A DNA stretch of 64,000 nt from Micromonospora orduensis (GTDB taxonomy: Bacteria > Actinomycetota > Actinomycetes > Mycobacteriales > Micromonosporaceae): contig NZ_VDFY01000142.1 in the NCBI RefSeq assembly GCF_006228125.1, forward strand, positions 1 through 64,000, written 5' to 3'. This document shows, piece after piece, positions 34,260 to 42,364 of the stretch (positions are counted from its first letter, which is position 1; each line of letters starts with the position of its first letter). The translations under genes and the position numbers were made by a program. A model generated the notes under the pieces. That model saw only the letters and a list, made by a program, of their open reading frames with translations, was not told the origin of the DNA and ran no database searches.

Positions 34260-35117
34260 ATGCCCACCTATGCCGTCACCGGCGCCACCGGCCGACTGGG
34301 TCGCCTGGTGATCGAGCGCCTGCTCGACACCGGTGTGCCCGCCACCGAGATCGCCGCCGTGGTCCGCGACACCGACAAGGCCGCCGACCTGGCCGCGCGC
34401 GGCGTCGAGATCCGACAGGCCAACTACGACGACCCGTTGACCCTGCCCGGCGCCGTGGCCGGCGTACGCCGCCTGCTGCTCATCTCCGGCGACACCCCCG
34501 GGCAGCGCGTCGCCCAGCACACCGCGGTCATCGACGCAGCCAAGCTCGCCGGCGTCGAGCGCGTCGTCTACACCAGCATCCTCAAGGCCGACACGACGAC
34601 GAACCCCCTGGCACCGGAGCACAAGGCCACCGAGGCGGTCCTCGCCGCGTCGGGCCTGCCGTACACGGTGCTGCGCAACAGCTGGTACACCGAGAACTAC
34701 ACCGACCAGCTACCGCAGTACCTCCAGACCGGCGCCATCCTCGGCGCCACCGGCGGCGGCCGGGTCTCCGCCGCGACCCGGGCCGACTACGCGGCCGCCG
34801 CGGCCGCGGCGCTGACCCGTGACGAGGACGGCAACGCCGTCTACGAGCTGGGCGGAACCGCGTTCACCTTCGACGAACTGGCCGAGGCCGTCACCGAGGT
34901 CACCAGCACCACTGTCGTACACCGGGACATGTCGGCCACCGACCTGGCCGACACCCTGCAGACTGTCGGACTGGACGCCGGCACCGCCGGGTTCGTCGCC
35001 GCGCTCGACCACTCGATCGCGCTCGGCGAGCTGGCGACCGACAGCGACGACCTCAGCCGGCTGATCGGGCGACCGAGCACCCCGCTGCGCGACGCCATCC
35101 GGGCCGCGCGGGGCTGA
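34260..35117 (+). CDS. QorB-like NAD(P)H quinone reductase (atypical SDR)
   Basis: A 285-residue NmrA-like Rossmann protein that would reduce quinones with NAD(P)H. TGATGRLGRLVIERLL is the glycine-rich nucleotide loop, VVRDTDKAADLAARGVEIRQ the second strand, and LRNSWYTENYTDQL a conserved family segment. GGAGG lies five bases before the ATG. Control by the divergent HxlR regulator is expected. Confidence 0.9.
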   Translation: MPTYAVTGATGRLGRLVIERLLDTGVPATEIAAVVRDTDKAADLAARGVEIRQANYDDPLTLPGAVAGVRRLLLISGDTPGQRVAQHTAVIDAAKLAGVERVVYTSILKADTTTNPLAPEHKATEAVLAASGLPYTVLRNSWYTENYTDQLPQYLQTGAILGATGGGRVSAATRADYAAAAAAALTRDEDGNAVYELGGTAFTFDELAEAVTEVTSTTVVHRDMSATDLADTLQTVGLDAGTAGFVAALDHSIALGELATDSDDLSRLIGRPSTPLRDAIRAARG

Positions 35118-35173
35118 CCGGCCGCGACCTCGTCCGGGCGACGGTGTACGCCTTCGTCGCCGGCCCGGGAACG

Positions 35174-35749
35174 CTAATCCCCGCGCCTGCCGGCCTCGAC
35201 GGCAGCCCGCTCCACCCGCTGGCGGTGGTCGAGCCACCCTGATTCGTCGACAGCGGGCAGATTGTCGTTCCCGGGCAGCAGGCCGGCCGCGCCGTCGATG
35301 AGCTCCCGCACGATGTCGGCGTGGCCGGCGTGCCGCTGCGTGTCCACGACGACGTGGACCAGCACCTGGTGCAACGTCACCGCCTCGTCGCCCCACCACG
35401 GCACCCGGCCCACGTCATCCAACCCGAGGGCCTCGATGGTGGTGTCGGCGTGTGCCGTCGCGCGACGGTACAGGTCGATGATCTCCTCGCGGGCCTCATC
35501 CGGCCTCGCCCACATGTCGGCGTTGGCCTCCGCCGCGTCGCCGACGTACGGCAGCTCCTGCGCGAACGGCCGGCCGAACACGACGCCGAAGTAGCCGACC
35601 TCCACGGCCGCGCAGTGTTTCACCAGACCGAGCAGGTTGGTGGCGGTCGGTGTCAGCGGGCGCCGAACGTCGTATTCGCTGAGCCCGTCGAGCTTCCACA
35701 GCAGCGCCTCGCGGCCGCCCTTCAGGTACGTGTGCAGGTCCGCCTTCAT
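35174..35749 (-). CDS. DinB/DUF664 family protein
   Basis: A 191-residue four-helix bundle of the DinB superfamily, DUF664 branch. Metal-ligand His are seen in VKHCAAVEVGYF (residue about 44), and in LVHVVVDTQRHAGHADIVRE near residue 137. Such proteins often act as thiol-dependent (mycothiol or bacillithiol) transferases; that is an inference from the fold. Stand-alone gene. Confidence 0.85.
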   Translation of the reverse strand: MKADLHTYLKGGREALLWKLDGLSEYDVRRPLTPTATNLLGLVKHCAAVEVGYFGVVFGRPFAQELPYVGDAAEANADMWARPDEAREEIIDLYRRATAHADTTIEALGLDDVGRVPWWGDEAVTLHQVLVHVVVDTQRHAGHADIVRELIDGAAGLLPGNDNLPAVDESGWLDHRQRVERAAVEAGRRGD

Positions 35750-35873
35750 CGCGCCACGATGGCATGCGGCGGCCTTCGGCGCGGCCCCGGATGGTCGACG
35801 ACCCGGCCGTACCCAGGTCCCCGCACCGCCAGCCCGCGCTCATTCCCGCTCGCCGGGCGTCCTTGATCTTGGC

Positions 35874-35879
35874 TAGGCT
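35874..35879 (+). promoter_or_regulatory. -10 element of a leaderless promoter
   Basis: TAGGCT lies seven bases before the ATG at 35887; no ribosome site is present. Confidence 0.5.
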
Positions 35880-35886
35880 GGTCGCC

Positions 35887-36792
35887 ATGCCCCCGCACCG
35901 CCGGCCCGCGCTGGCCGACGCCTGCGCGCGGCTCGCCCGGTCCCGCCCCTTCGAGATCGTCATCGTCGTCGCCATCCTCGCCAACGGCGCCGTCCTCGGC
36001 CTGGAGACGTACGACGGTCTGATCCCCGCGAACGCGGCCCTGCACGGGCTGGAATGGCTATTCCGGGCGGTCTTCGTCGTCGAGATCGCCATCCGGCTGG
36101 CGGCGTACGGCCGTCGTCCGCAGGACTTCTTCCGGCACGGCTGGAACGTCTTCGACTTCCTCGTGATCGCGGCCATCTTCGTTCCGGGCCTGCACGGTGA
36201 CTCGGCACTGCTGCGGGTGGTCCGGGTCGCCCGGATGGTCCGGCTGGTGCGGTTCTCACCGGGCCTGCGGACCATCGTGTCGGCGTTGTGGCGCAGTCTG
36301 CCGGGCGTCACCGGGTTCCTGGCCCTGGCCGTGGTGACGCTCTACGTGTACGGGATGGCCGGCTGGCTGATCTTCGGCGACCGCTATCCCGACGAGTACG
36401 GCGACATCGGTCGGTCGCTGCTGACGCTGTTCGTGCTGCTCTCGCTGGAGACCCTGCCCGACCTCATCGAGCAGGGCCTGGCCATGTCGCCGTGGACGCT
36501 GCTCTACTACGTCAGCTACGTGATCATCACAGTCAACCTGCTGCTCAACATTCTCATCGCGGTCATCGTCAACTCGATGGAGGAGGCACGCCGGCTGGAG
36601 ATGACCGAGCGGCTGGCCCCCGGCTACGACGAGGACGGTGACGGCGTACCCGACGAGGTGGACCGGATCGCGCTCACCCAACGGCTGGACGACCTGCGCG
36701 CGGTCGTCGCCGAGCTGGAACGGGAACTGCGGATCGACCGTGCGGACGGGCACGCCCGCCCCCATCGCGAGGACATCCGCTCCCGAGGGTGA
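35887..36792 (+). CDS. Voltage-gated-type ion channel (single 6-TM subunit)
   Basis: A 301-residue membrane channel subunit like NaChBac, which would assemble as a tetramer. Helix S4 carries Arg every third residue at 110, 113, 116, 119 and 122. The pore reads TLFVLLSLETLPDLI with Glu188 in the place of the NaChBac filter glutamate, but the Trp that follows in LESW is Leu here, so selectivity is uncertain. After the last helix, residues 248-256 hold DEDGDGVPD, a calcium-loop-like acidic stretch, followed by a coiled coil of about 30 residues. Confidence 0.87.
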   Translation: MPPHRRPALADACARLARSRPFEIVIVVAILANGAVLGLETYDGLIPANAALHGLEWLFRAVFVVEIAIRLAAYGRRPQDFFRHGWNVFDFLVIAAIFVPGLHGDSALLRVVRVARMVRLVRFSPGLRTIVSALWRSLPGVTGFLALAVVTLYVYGMAGWLIFGDRYPDEYGDIGRSLLTLFVLLSLETLPDLIEQGLAMSPWTLLYYVSYVIITVNLLLNILIAVIVNSMEEARRLEMTERLAPGYDEDGDGVPDEVDRIALTQRLDDLRAVVAELERELRIDRADGHARPHREDIRSRG

Positions 36793-36820
36793 GTGCGCAC
36801 GGGGTCCCGGTCGTCCGGCG

Positions 36821-36826
36821 TACCGT
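36821..36826 (+). promoter_or_regulatory. -10 element of a leaderless promoter
   Basis: TACCGT lies nine bases before the ATG at 36836. Confidence 0.45.
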
Positions 36827-36835
36827 TGAAGCGCC

Positions 36836-37189
36836 ATGAACCCCGAAGCCAGCGCCATCCGTGCCGACCTGCTCCGGCGACGCGACGAGACGGCCACCCA
36901 GGCCACCGCGTTGGAGGACGACCTGCGGAGCCTCTTCGAGGCGTCCCGGTCGTCCAACGCCGACGACGAGCACGACCCCGAGGGCAGCACCATCGCGTTC
37001 GAACGGGCCCAGCTCACCGCCGTCCTGGACGCGACGCGTCGACGCCTGGCGGAACTGGACGTGGCGCTGAGCCGGGTCGACGCGGGCAGCTACGGCGTGT
37101 GCGAACGGTGTTCCCGCCCCATTCCCGCCGAACGGCTCGCCGCCCGCCCGTCGGCCCGTACCTGCGTGGCCTGCGCCAGCCGACGGTGA
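36836..37189 (+). CDS. TraR/DksA family zinc-finger protein
   Basis: A 117-residue DksA-like protein. A long helical hairpin (residues 1-80) is followed by a four-Cys zinc finger with Cys89, Cys92, Cys110 and Cys113 (VCERC and CVAC). The tip of the coiled coil carries DDEHDPEGST, with acidic residues where DksA holds its functional aspartates. It probably binds RNA polymerase through the secondary channel or acts as a general stress protein of this family. Confidence 0.88.
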   Translation: MNPEASAIRADLLRRRDETATQATALEDDLRSLFEASRSSNADDEHDPEGSTIAFERAQLTAVLDATRRRLAELDVALSRVDAGSYGVCERCSRPIPAERLAARPSARTCVACASRR

Positions 37190-37210
37190 CCGTGACGCCC
37201 GGGGCGGACG

Positions 37211-37618
37211 TCAGCTGGCGCAGCAGCCGCCGCTCTGACCCGCGTCGAGCGCGACGAGGCTGAGCGGCGCGGACCGGAGCCCACCGGAGCCGCCGGTGGC
37301 CAGGCCACGGCCTGGCGGCTCGGGCTCCGCCGCCGGCCCGCAGCAGCCGTCGCCGGTCGCCGAGGCGGCGGCGTTGCTGCTGCACACGCCGGTCTCGGGC
37401 AGGTCGAGCTGGACGTCGCGGGCGGCGGCCGTCCAGGTCCAGGCGCAGTTCCGAGGCGATGGAGTGGTCGGGGCGAAAGCCGGTGGCGGCGACGATACGG
37501 TCGACGGTGACCGACGCCTCGCTACCGTCGGCGTTCCGCACCACCACGACCACCCGGCCGTCGGCCGGGGTGAGGGCGTGCACCGGGAAACCAGCACGCT
37601 CGCGCGATCCTGAGCGTC
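37211..37618 (-). pseudogene. Decayed ArsO-like flavoprotein gene (C-terminal remnants)
   Basis: Directly after the TauE stop, three pieces of one flavoprotein appear in two frames: RASVLVSR, then in another frame VHALTPADGRVVVVVRNADG to VAATGFRPDHSIASELRLDL, then back to ARDVQLDLPETGVCSS and a Cys/Gly-rich tail. The TGFRPD segment and the PETGVC end recall ArsO-type flavin monooxygenases of arsenic loci. The N-terminal two thirds are gone and about 70 residues are lost before ARDVQ. The gene cannot make a working enzyme. Confidence 0.7.
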
Positions 37619-38392
37619 CTACGATGCCAGGGCCGGCAGCTGCTGGCCCAGGACGAGAACGCCCACCGCCAGGACGAACCAGCCGAACGCAGGACGCAGG
37701 CGACGCTCCGGAACGCGGCGGGAGAGGCGGCTCCCCACGAGGCTGCCGGCGACCGCGGCGCCGGTGAGCGCGGCGGTGAGCGTCCAGTCGACCGCAACGG
37801 CGGCGAGGTGACCGGCGAACCCGGCGAGGCTCTGCATCGAGATGACGGCCAGGGAGGTGCCCACGGCCACGGCCATCGGGAGACCGCCGAGCAGAGTCAG
37901 CGCGGGCACGACGAGAAACCCGCCGCCCGCGCCGACGAGCCCGGCGACGACCCCGACCGTCGCACCCACGGCGATGGTCCGCACCGGCGACAGTTCTCGT
38001 CCGACGCTCTCACCGGGCTCGTCCGTCGCGGCGTGACGACCACGGATCATGCCGACCGCGGTGGCGAGCATCATCAGCGCGAACACGCTCACCAGCGCCG
38101 TTCCGGGGACGACCTCCGCGAGGCGCCCGCCCCCGTAGGCGCCGGCCATCCCCGCCAGACCGAGGACCAGGCCGGTACGCCAACGGACCCGCCGTTCCCA
38201 CGCGTACGGCACGAGGGCCACCGCGCTGGTGACGCCGACGACGAACAGCGAGGTGGCGATGGCCTCCTTGACCGGCAGACCGGTGACGTAGATCAGCAGC
38301 GGCACGGCGAGGATGGAGCCGCCGCCGCCGAGCAGGCCGAGGCTGACGCCGATGGCCACGGCCAGCGCGAGGGTCAGGACCAGAGAGGTCAC
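37619..38392 (-). CDS. TauE/SafE family membrane exporter
   Basis: A 257-residue membrane protein with about eight helices in two inverted repeats, each with a Gly-rich motif (GLLGGGGSILAVPLLIYV and GLVGAGGGFLVVPALTLL). The family moves sulfite, sulfoacetate or related sulfur anions. It overlaps the rhodanese gene as ATGA and belongs to the sulfane-sulfur operon, so sulfite or thiosulfate export is the likely role. Confidence 0.9.
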   Translation of the reverse strand: MTSLVLTLALAVAIGVSLGLLGGGGSILAVPLLIYVTGLPVKEAIATSLFVVGVTSAVALVPYAWERRVRWRTGLVLGLAGMAGAYGGGRLAEVVPGTALVSVFALMMLATAVGMIRGRHAATDEPGESVGRELSPVRTIAVGATVGVVAGLVGAGGGFLVVPALTLLGGLPMAVAVGTSLAVISMQSLAGFAGHLAAVAVDWTLTAALTGAAVAGSLVGSRLSRRVPERRLRPAFGWFVLAVGVLVLGQQLPALAS

Positions 38393-38985
38393 GGCCGGCT
38401 CGCCGCCGGATTCCGGTCGCGCAGGTGACCGACGACGGTGTCCAGGTCGCAGCGCGCGCCCCGGTTGTAGGGCAGCCTGCTCAACAGCATGCCCATCGCG
38501 CAGGTGTTACTGATCGCGGCGAAGGTCAGGCCGGCGCCGACGAACGCGGCGACCCACCTGGCGCCCGGCAGCACCACCGACGCGAGGACGCTGAGCAGCA
38601 CGATGGAGCCGGCGACGAGGCGTACCTGACGTTCCAGATCCCAACGGGTCCGGCCCTGGTTGACGGGCGCGTTCGTGGCCTGCCAGGCGAGGATGCCGCC
38701 GGTGAGGACCTTCAGGTTCGGCAGACCGGCCCGGTCGAGGGCCTGTCCGGCCTGGGCGGCCCGGACCCCGGAGCGGCAGACCAGCACCACGTCCTCGTCG
38801 AGGTGCCGACGCAGCTCGTCGCGGTGCTCGCGGAGCAGGTCGAGGGGGACGTTGTACGAGCCGGGGATGTGCGCGGACTCGAACTCCGCCGGCGTGCGCA
38901 CGTCCAGCACCCGGGGCGCACGGCCCGAGTCGAGCAGTTCGCGCAGGGCGGTCGCGTCGAGGGTGTGCGGGTGGGAAGGGTTCAT
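38389..38985 (-). CDS. Rhodanese domain protein with membrane domain
   Basis: A 198-residue protein: a rhodanese domain (residues 10-105) with the active loop CRSGVR and persulfide-forming Cys70, then two transmembrane helices (about 120-165) of the DUF2892 kind. It would carry sulfane sulfur at the membrane. It sits between the dioxygenase and TauE genes in one operon. Confidence 0.88.
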   Translation of the reverse strand: MNPSHPHTLDATALRELLDSGRAPRVLDVRTPAEFESAHIPGSYNVPLDLLREHRDELRRHLDEDVVLVCRSGVRAAQAGQALDRAGLPNLKVLTGGILAWQATNAPVNQGRTRWDLERQVRLVAGSIVLLSVLASVVLPGARWVAAFVGAGLTFAAISNTCAMGMLLSRLPYNRGARCDLDTVVGHLRDRNPAASRP

Positions 38986-39000
38986 GTCTCCTCGTTCGGT

Positions 39001-40401
39001 TCAGGAAGTCGTGGTCATCGCGACGCCGGCCCGCTCGGCCCGGCCGAACGAGTCGTCGATCAGGACGACGTCGCGTCCGGCGTTGGCCAGCAGGGACGCG
39101 GCGGCCGCGGCCCGGTATCCGGAGCCGCAGTGCACCCACACCGCCCCGGGGGGCACCTCGGCCAGGCGTCCGGGCAGGTCGGGCAGGGGGATGTGGACGG
39201 CGTCGGCCACGTGGCCGGCCCTCCACTCGTTGGCCATCCGCACGTCGAGGACGACCTGCGGGTCAGGCAGCCCGGCGGGGGTGTTCCCGGCCTGGGCGGC
39301 GGCCAGCGCGTCGAAGTCGGCGACGGCCAGCTCACGCAGGTCGTCCCGGCTGGCGGCCCATTCGTCAGGGGTGCCGGTGGCGCGCGCGGCGGGCCGGTCG
39401 ATGCCGATCCGGACAAGCTCCCGCTGGGCGGCGGCGACCTGCTCGGGTGTCTCGGCGAGAAGGGTGACCGGGACACCCCAGTCGATCAGCCAGCCCAGCC
39501 AGGTCGACATCGGTCCGTCGAGGCCCAGGCTGACCGTCCCGGCGAGGTGGGAAGCGGCGTACGCCCTGCGGTGCCGCAGGTCGACCAGCCACTCCCCCGC
39601 GTCCATCCGGTGCCGCAGCTCGGCCGCGTCGGCGCGCGCCACGGGACTGAGGTCGACCGGCGCCGGGCCGGCCGCGTTGGCGACACCCATGTGGGCGTAG
39701 TACGCGGGGTAGGCGTCGAGCCCGGCGAGGGTGTCGGTGACGAATTCGTCGGCGGCCAGCCGCAGGACCGGGTTGGCCTGCTTCTCCCGACCGATGGTCG
39801 ACTCGGGGGCATCGGCCTGGCTGGCGGAGCAGAAGCTTCCGAAGCCGTGGGTGGGCCAGACCTGCGCGCCGTCGGGCAGCAGGTCGGTGAGCCGCCGGGC
39901 GGAGGCGTGCTGGTGGTGGGCGAGGGTGTGCGCGTGCTGCTGGCCGAGCAGGTCGGTGCGACCGGTGGTGCCGAACAGCAGCGACCCTCCGGTGAACACG
40001 CCGACCGGCGACCACCCGCCGTCGGTGGCCTCGTCGAGGACGTACGACAGGTGGTGGAAGGTGTGTCCTGGTGTGGCGACGACGCGGATCCGCAACGCCT
40101 CGAACACGGTGACGATGTCGCCGTCGGCCACGGGCCGACGGTCGAAGGCCACCTCGTCGTCGGCGCACACCAGGTACTCGGCGCCGGTGAGCCGGGCGAG
40201 GTGCAGTCCGCCGGAGACGTAGTCGTTGTGCAGGTGCGTCTCGAGCACGTGCGTGACGCGTACCCCGAGCCTGCCGGCCAGCGCCAGCACCCGGTCCACG
40301 TCGCGCTGCGGATCGACCACCACCGCCCGCTGGCCGTCCGAGGCCAGGTAGCTGCGGTCGCCCAGTGACGAGGTCGCGATGACGGACACCTGGACTGTCA
40401 T
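39001..40401 (-). CDS. Persulfide dioxygenase-rhodanese fusion (CstB-like)
   Basis: A 466-residue enzyme: an ETHE1-type metallo-beta-lactamase domain (residues 1-250) with THLHND at 55-60 and GHTFHH near 112 as iron ligands, then two rhodanese domains. The first (about 270-345) has no Cys in its active loop and is probably structural; the second (about 370-460) has the reactive Cys425 in VHCGSGYR. It would oxidise low-molecular-weight persulfides to sulfite or thiosulfate. First gene of the operon; AAAGGAG precedes its ATG, and a CstR-type operator lies 31 bases upstream. Confidence 0.9.
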   Translation of the reverse strand: MTVQVSVIATSSLGDRSYLASDGQRAVVVDPQRDVDRVLALAGRLGVRVTHVLETHLHNDYVSGGLHLARLTGAEYLVCADDEVAFDRRPVADGDIVTVFEALRIRVVATPGHTFHHLSYVLDEATDGGWSPVGVFTGGSLLFGTTGRTDLLGQQHAHTLAHHQHASARRLTDLLPDGAQVWPTHGFGSFCSASQADAPESTIGREKQANPVLRLAADEFVTDTLAGLDAYPAYYAHMGVANAAGPAPVDLSPVARADAAELRHRMDAGEWLVDLRHRRAYAASHLAGTVSLGLDGPMSTWLGWLIDWGVPVTLLAETPEQVAAAQRELVRIGIDRPAARATGTPDEWAASRDDLRELAVADFDALAAAQAGNTPAGLPDPQVVLDVRMANEWRAGHVADAVHIPLPDLPGRLAEVPPGAVWVHCGSGYRAAAAASLLANAGRDVVLIDDSFGRAERAGVAMTTTS

Positions 40402-40431
40402 GTGGCGTACTCCTTTTCTCCAGATACTGGA

Positions 40432-40447
40432 ATACTCCCCGGGGTAT
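40432..40447. promoter_or_regulatory. CstR/CsoR-type operator upstream of the dioxygenase operon
   Basis: ATACTCCCCGGGGTAT, differing in only three positions from the site at 40848-40863. The form, an AT-flanked dyad with C/G runs, is that of CsoR-family operators. Confidence 0.75.
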
Positions 40448-40553
40448 GTGGAAGGCAGACGTCTGCGACTGCGCGACGCCTACCCGCCGACACCGGGATC
40501 ACGCGGTGCGGGCAGGGTGGTCACCCACCAGAGGGCTCCTCAGCCCCGGCGTC

Positions 40554-40823
40554 TCAGGCCAGGGCGAGGAACAGCTTCTCCAACTCCTCTTCGGTCATCT
40601 CGGGCTGATCGCCCCGATCGCGCGCATCCGCGCAGTGCCGCATCCCCGAGGCGATGATCTTGTAGCCAGCCCGGTCGATGGCCTTCGACACGGCGGCGAG
40701 CTGGGTCAGCGCCTCCCGGCAGTCCCGACCCTCCTCCATCATCTCGATCACCGCGTTCAGCTGCCCACGGGCTCGCTTGAGCCGGGTCAGCGCCTCACCG
40801 GTCATCTCGGGTCGAAGCTTCAT
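40554..40823 (-). CDS. CsoR-family regulator, probable persulfide sensor (CstR type)
   Basis: An 89-residue all-helical repressor of the CsoR/FrmR family. Two Cys, Cys35 (GRDCREAL) and Cys64 (MRHCADA), match the two reactive Cys of persulfide sensors. The copper-sensor His four residues before the second Cys is Gly60 here, so the copper site is incomplete. The ATG at 40823 follows GGAGG by eight bases. Its own operator lies 25 bases upstream and a matching one precedes the dioxygenase gene. It should relieve repression when persulfides accumulate. Confidence 0.88.
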   Translation of the reverse strand: MKLRPEMTGEALTRLKRARGQLNAVIEMMEEGRDCREALTQLAAVSKAIDRAGYKIIASGMRHCADARDRGDQPEMTEEELEKLFLALA

Positions 40824-40847
40824 CCTCGCCACCTCCTGCACCGAACC

Positions 40848-40863
40848 ATACCCCAGGGGGTAT
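40848..40863. promoter_or_regulatory. CstR/CsoR-type operator of the regulator gene
   Basis: ATACCCCAGGGGGTAT, a dyad with seven-base arms and a two-base centre. It lies 25 bases before the regulator start and allows self-control. Confidence 0.78.
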
Positions 40864-40903
40864 CCGCGCTGCCACCGTGACGGGTCCCACCCATCAGCGC
40901 GGC

Positions 40904-42364
40904 TCAGCGGCCGCCCGCGGCCAACTCCGCGAGCATCCCCTCGCAGCTGCGGACGACCACCTCCGCGCCACGGCGCTGGGCCAGCGGCAGCGCCGGGTCC
41001 TCCGCCCGGTCCCGCCACCGCCACTGCGCGTCGGCGGCGACCTCCCAGAGCCGCTGCACGGTCGCCTCGTGCTCGACACCGAGTCGGGCGGCGAGCCCCA
41101 CCCCGTCGCCGCCGATCAGCCGCTGCGCCTCCGCGGCCAGCTCGGCGTCGAACCCGAGCCGGGTGTGTCGCAACGCCACCAGCAGGCGCAACTCCCGGAA
41201 CTCGTGGGCGCCGGCGAGGATCTGCTCGATCGTGGCGGCCAGCTCGGCGGAACCCCGGACCGGCTCGGCCCGGAGCAGGGCCTCCACGGCGGCCAGCGCC
41301 GACCTCGCCTTGAGTGTGTCGCGGCGGTCGATGAAGCAGCGGGTCACCGCCTCGCGCAGTTCGGTGAGGCCGCTGCGGCGGATGAGTTCGGCGGAGAGCT
41401 TCACCCGGTTGTCGAAACCGGAGCGGACCAGGGTGGTCGCCAACCGGATCCCGAAGAGACCGAAACGGTCCAGCAGGGCCGCACGCAGGTCCGGGTCCAT
41501 CCGTACCGGCAGGTCGCCACGGCGGAAGCGGTCGGCGGAGAGCAGGTGGGGGTCCAACTCCGCGCGGGGGACCCCGGCCAGCGTCGCGAGGGCGGCGAAG
41601 TCCGACTCGCTGAGCATCCGACCGGCCAGTCCTACCGACCCGCTGCACGCCACCACGTTCACGGCCAGCGCGCCCACCCGGGGATCGCGGTAGTGCCGTC
41701 GCGCCAGCTGGCGGGCGGTGAGCAGCCCGTCGATCCGACCACCGCCGATCTCGTCCGCCCGGGACAGCACCATGATCACGTTCACCGGGGCGGCCTGGCC
41801 GACGGCGCTCTCCCGGCCGGACTCCAGCACCCGCAGATCACTGTCGCGACCGTCGCGGGTCAGGAACAGCACGGCGTCCGCGTCGCGCAGCACCCGGTCC
41901 ATGACGGACACGCGGCCCCGCTCACCGGTGCCGCTCAGTGCCGGGGTGTCGATCAACGTGACCTGCCGCAGCGCTCGCGTCGGCCACCGCACCACGACGT
42001 CACGCACCTCCCCCGCGCCCCAGCCCAGATCCACCCGCATCCCGGTCGCCGACTTGACCACCGTCAGCTCCTGCGGGGGCTGACCGGCCGGGTACGCGGT
42101 GGCGTGCGGCGCGGGGGCGTCCTCATACCAGGTGAAGGCGCCATCGGCTCCCTCGACCGGCGCGACCTCCTCACCCATCAGCGCGTTCAGCATTGTCGAC
42201 TTGCCCGAACGCCAGGGGCCGGCGACCGCGATCCGCAGCGGCTCCTCCAGCCGGGCCACCTGGTGCCGCAACTGCCCGACCGCCCGCGGGTTGGCCCGGT
42301 AGAGGTCGAGCGCCTGGTGCAGCAACCCCCACGCCGCCTCGTCCAGGCGTACGCCGACGGTCAC
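40904..42364 (-). CDS. iniC: Dynamin-like GTPase (IniC-like)
   Basis: A 486-residue GTPase of the bacterial dynamin-like group, close to the length of mycobacterial IniC. The P-loop is GPWRSGKS at 49-56, the DxxG motif is replaced by DTPAL at 139-143, and SRAD serves as the nucleotide-specificity loop near residue 210. The C-terminal half is helical. It starts with GTG at 42364 overlapping the IniA-like stop as GTGA. Bacterial dynamins work in pairs on membranes, so it should form a functional couple with the upstream protein. Confidence 0.85.
   Translation of the reverse strand: MTVGVRLDEAAWGLLHQALDLYRANPRAVGQLRHQVARLEEPLRIAVAGPWRSGKSTMLNALMGEEVAPVEGADGAFTWYEDAPAPHATAYPAGQPPQELTVVKSATGMRVDLGWGAGEVRDVVVRWPTRALRQVTLIDTPALSGTGERGRVSVMDRVLRDADAVLFLTRDGRDSDLRVLESGRESAVGQAAPVNVIMVLSRADEIGGGRIDGLLTARQLARRHYRDPRVGALAVNVVACSGSVGLAGRMLSESDFAALATLAGVPRAELDPHLLSADRFRRGDLPVRMDPDLRAALLDRFGLFGIRLATTLVRSGFDNRVKLSAELIRRSGLTELREAVTRCFIDRRDTLKARSALAAVEALLRAEPVRGSAELAATIEQILAGAHEFRELRLLVALRHTRLGFDAELAAEAQRLIGGDGVGLAARLGVEHEATVQRLWEVAADAQWRWRDRAEDPALPLAQRRGAEVVVRSCEGMLAELAAGGR

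Noticed and set aside
40554..40823. Naming the CsoR-family protein a copper sensor
   Set aside because: The His ligand four residues before the second Cys is Gly, and the genes under the matching operators belong to persulfide metabolism.
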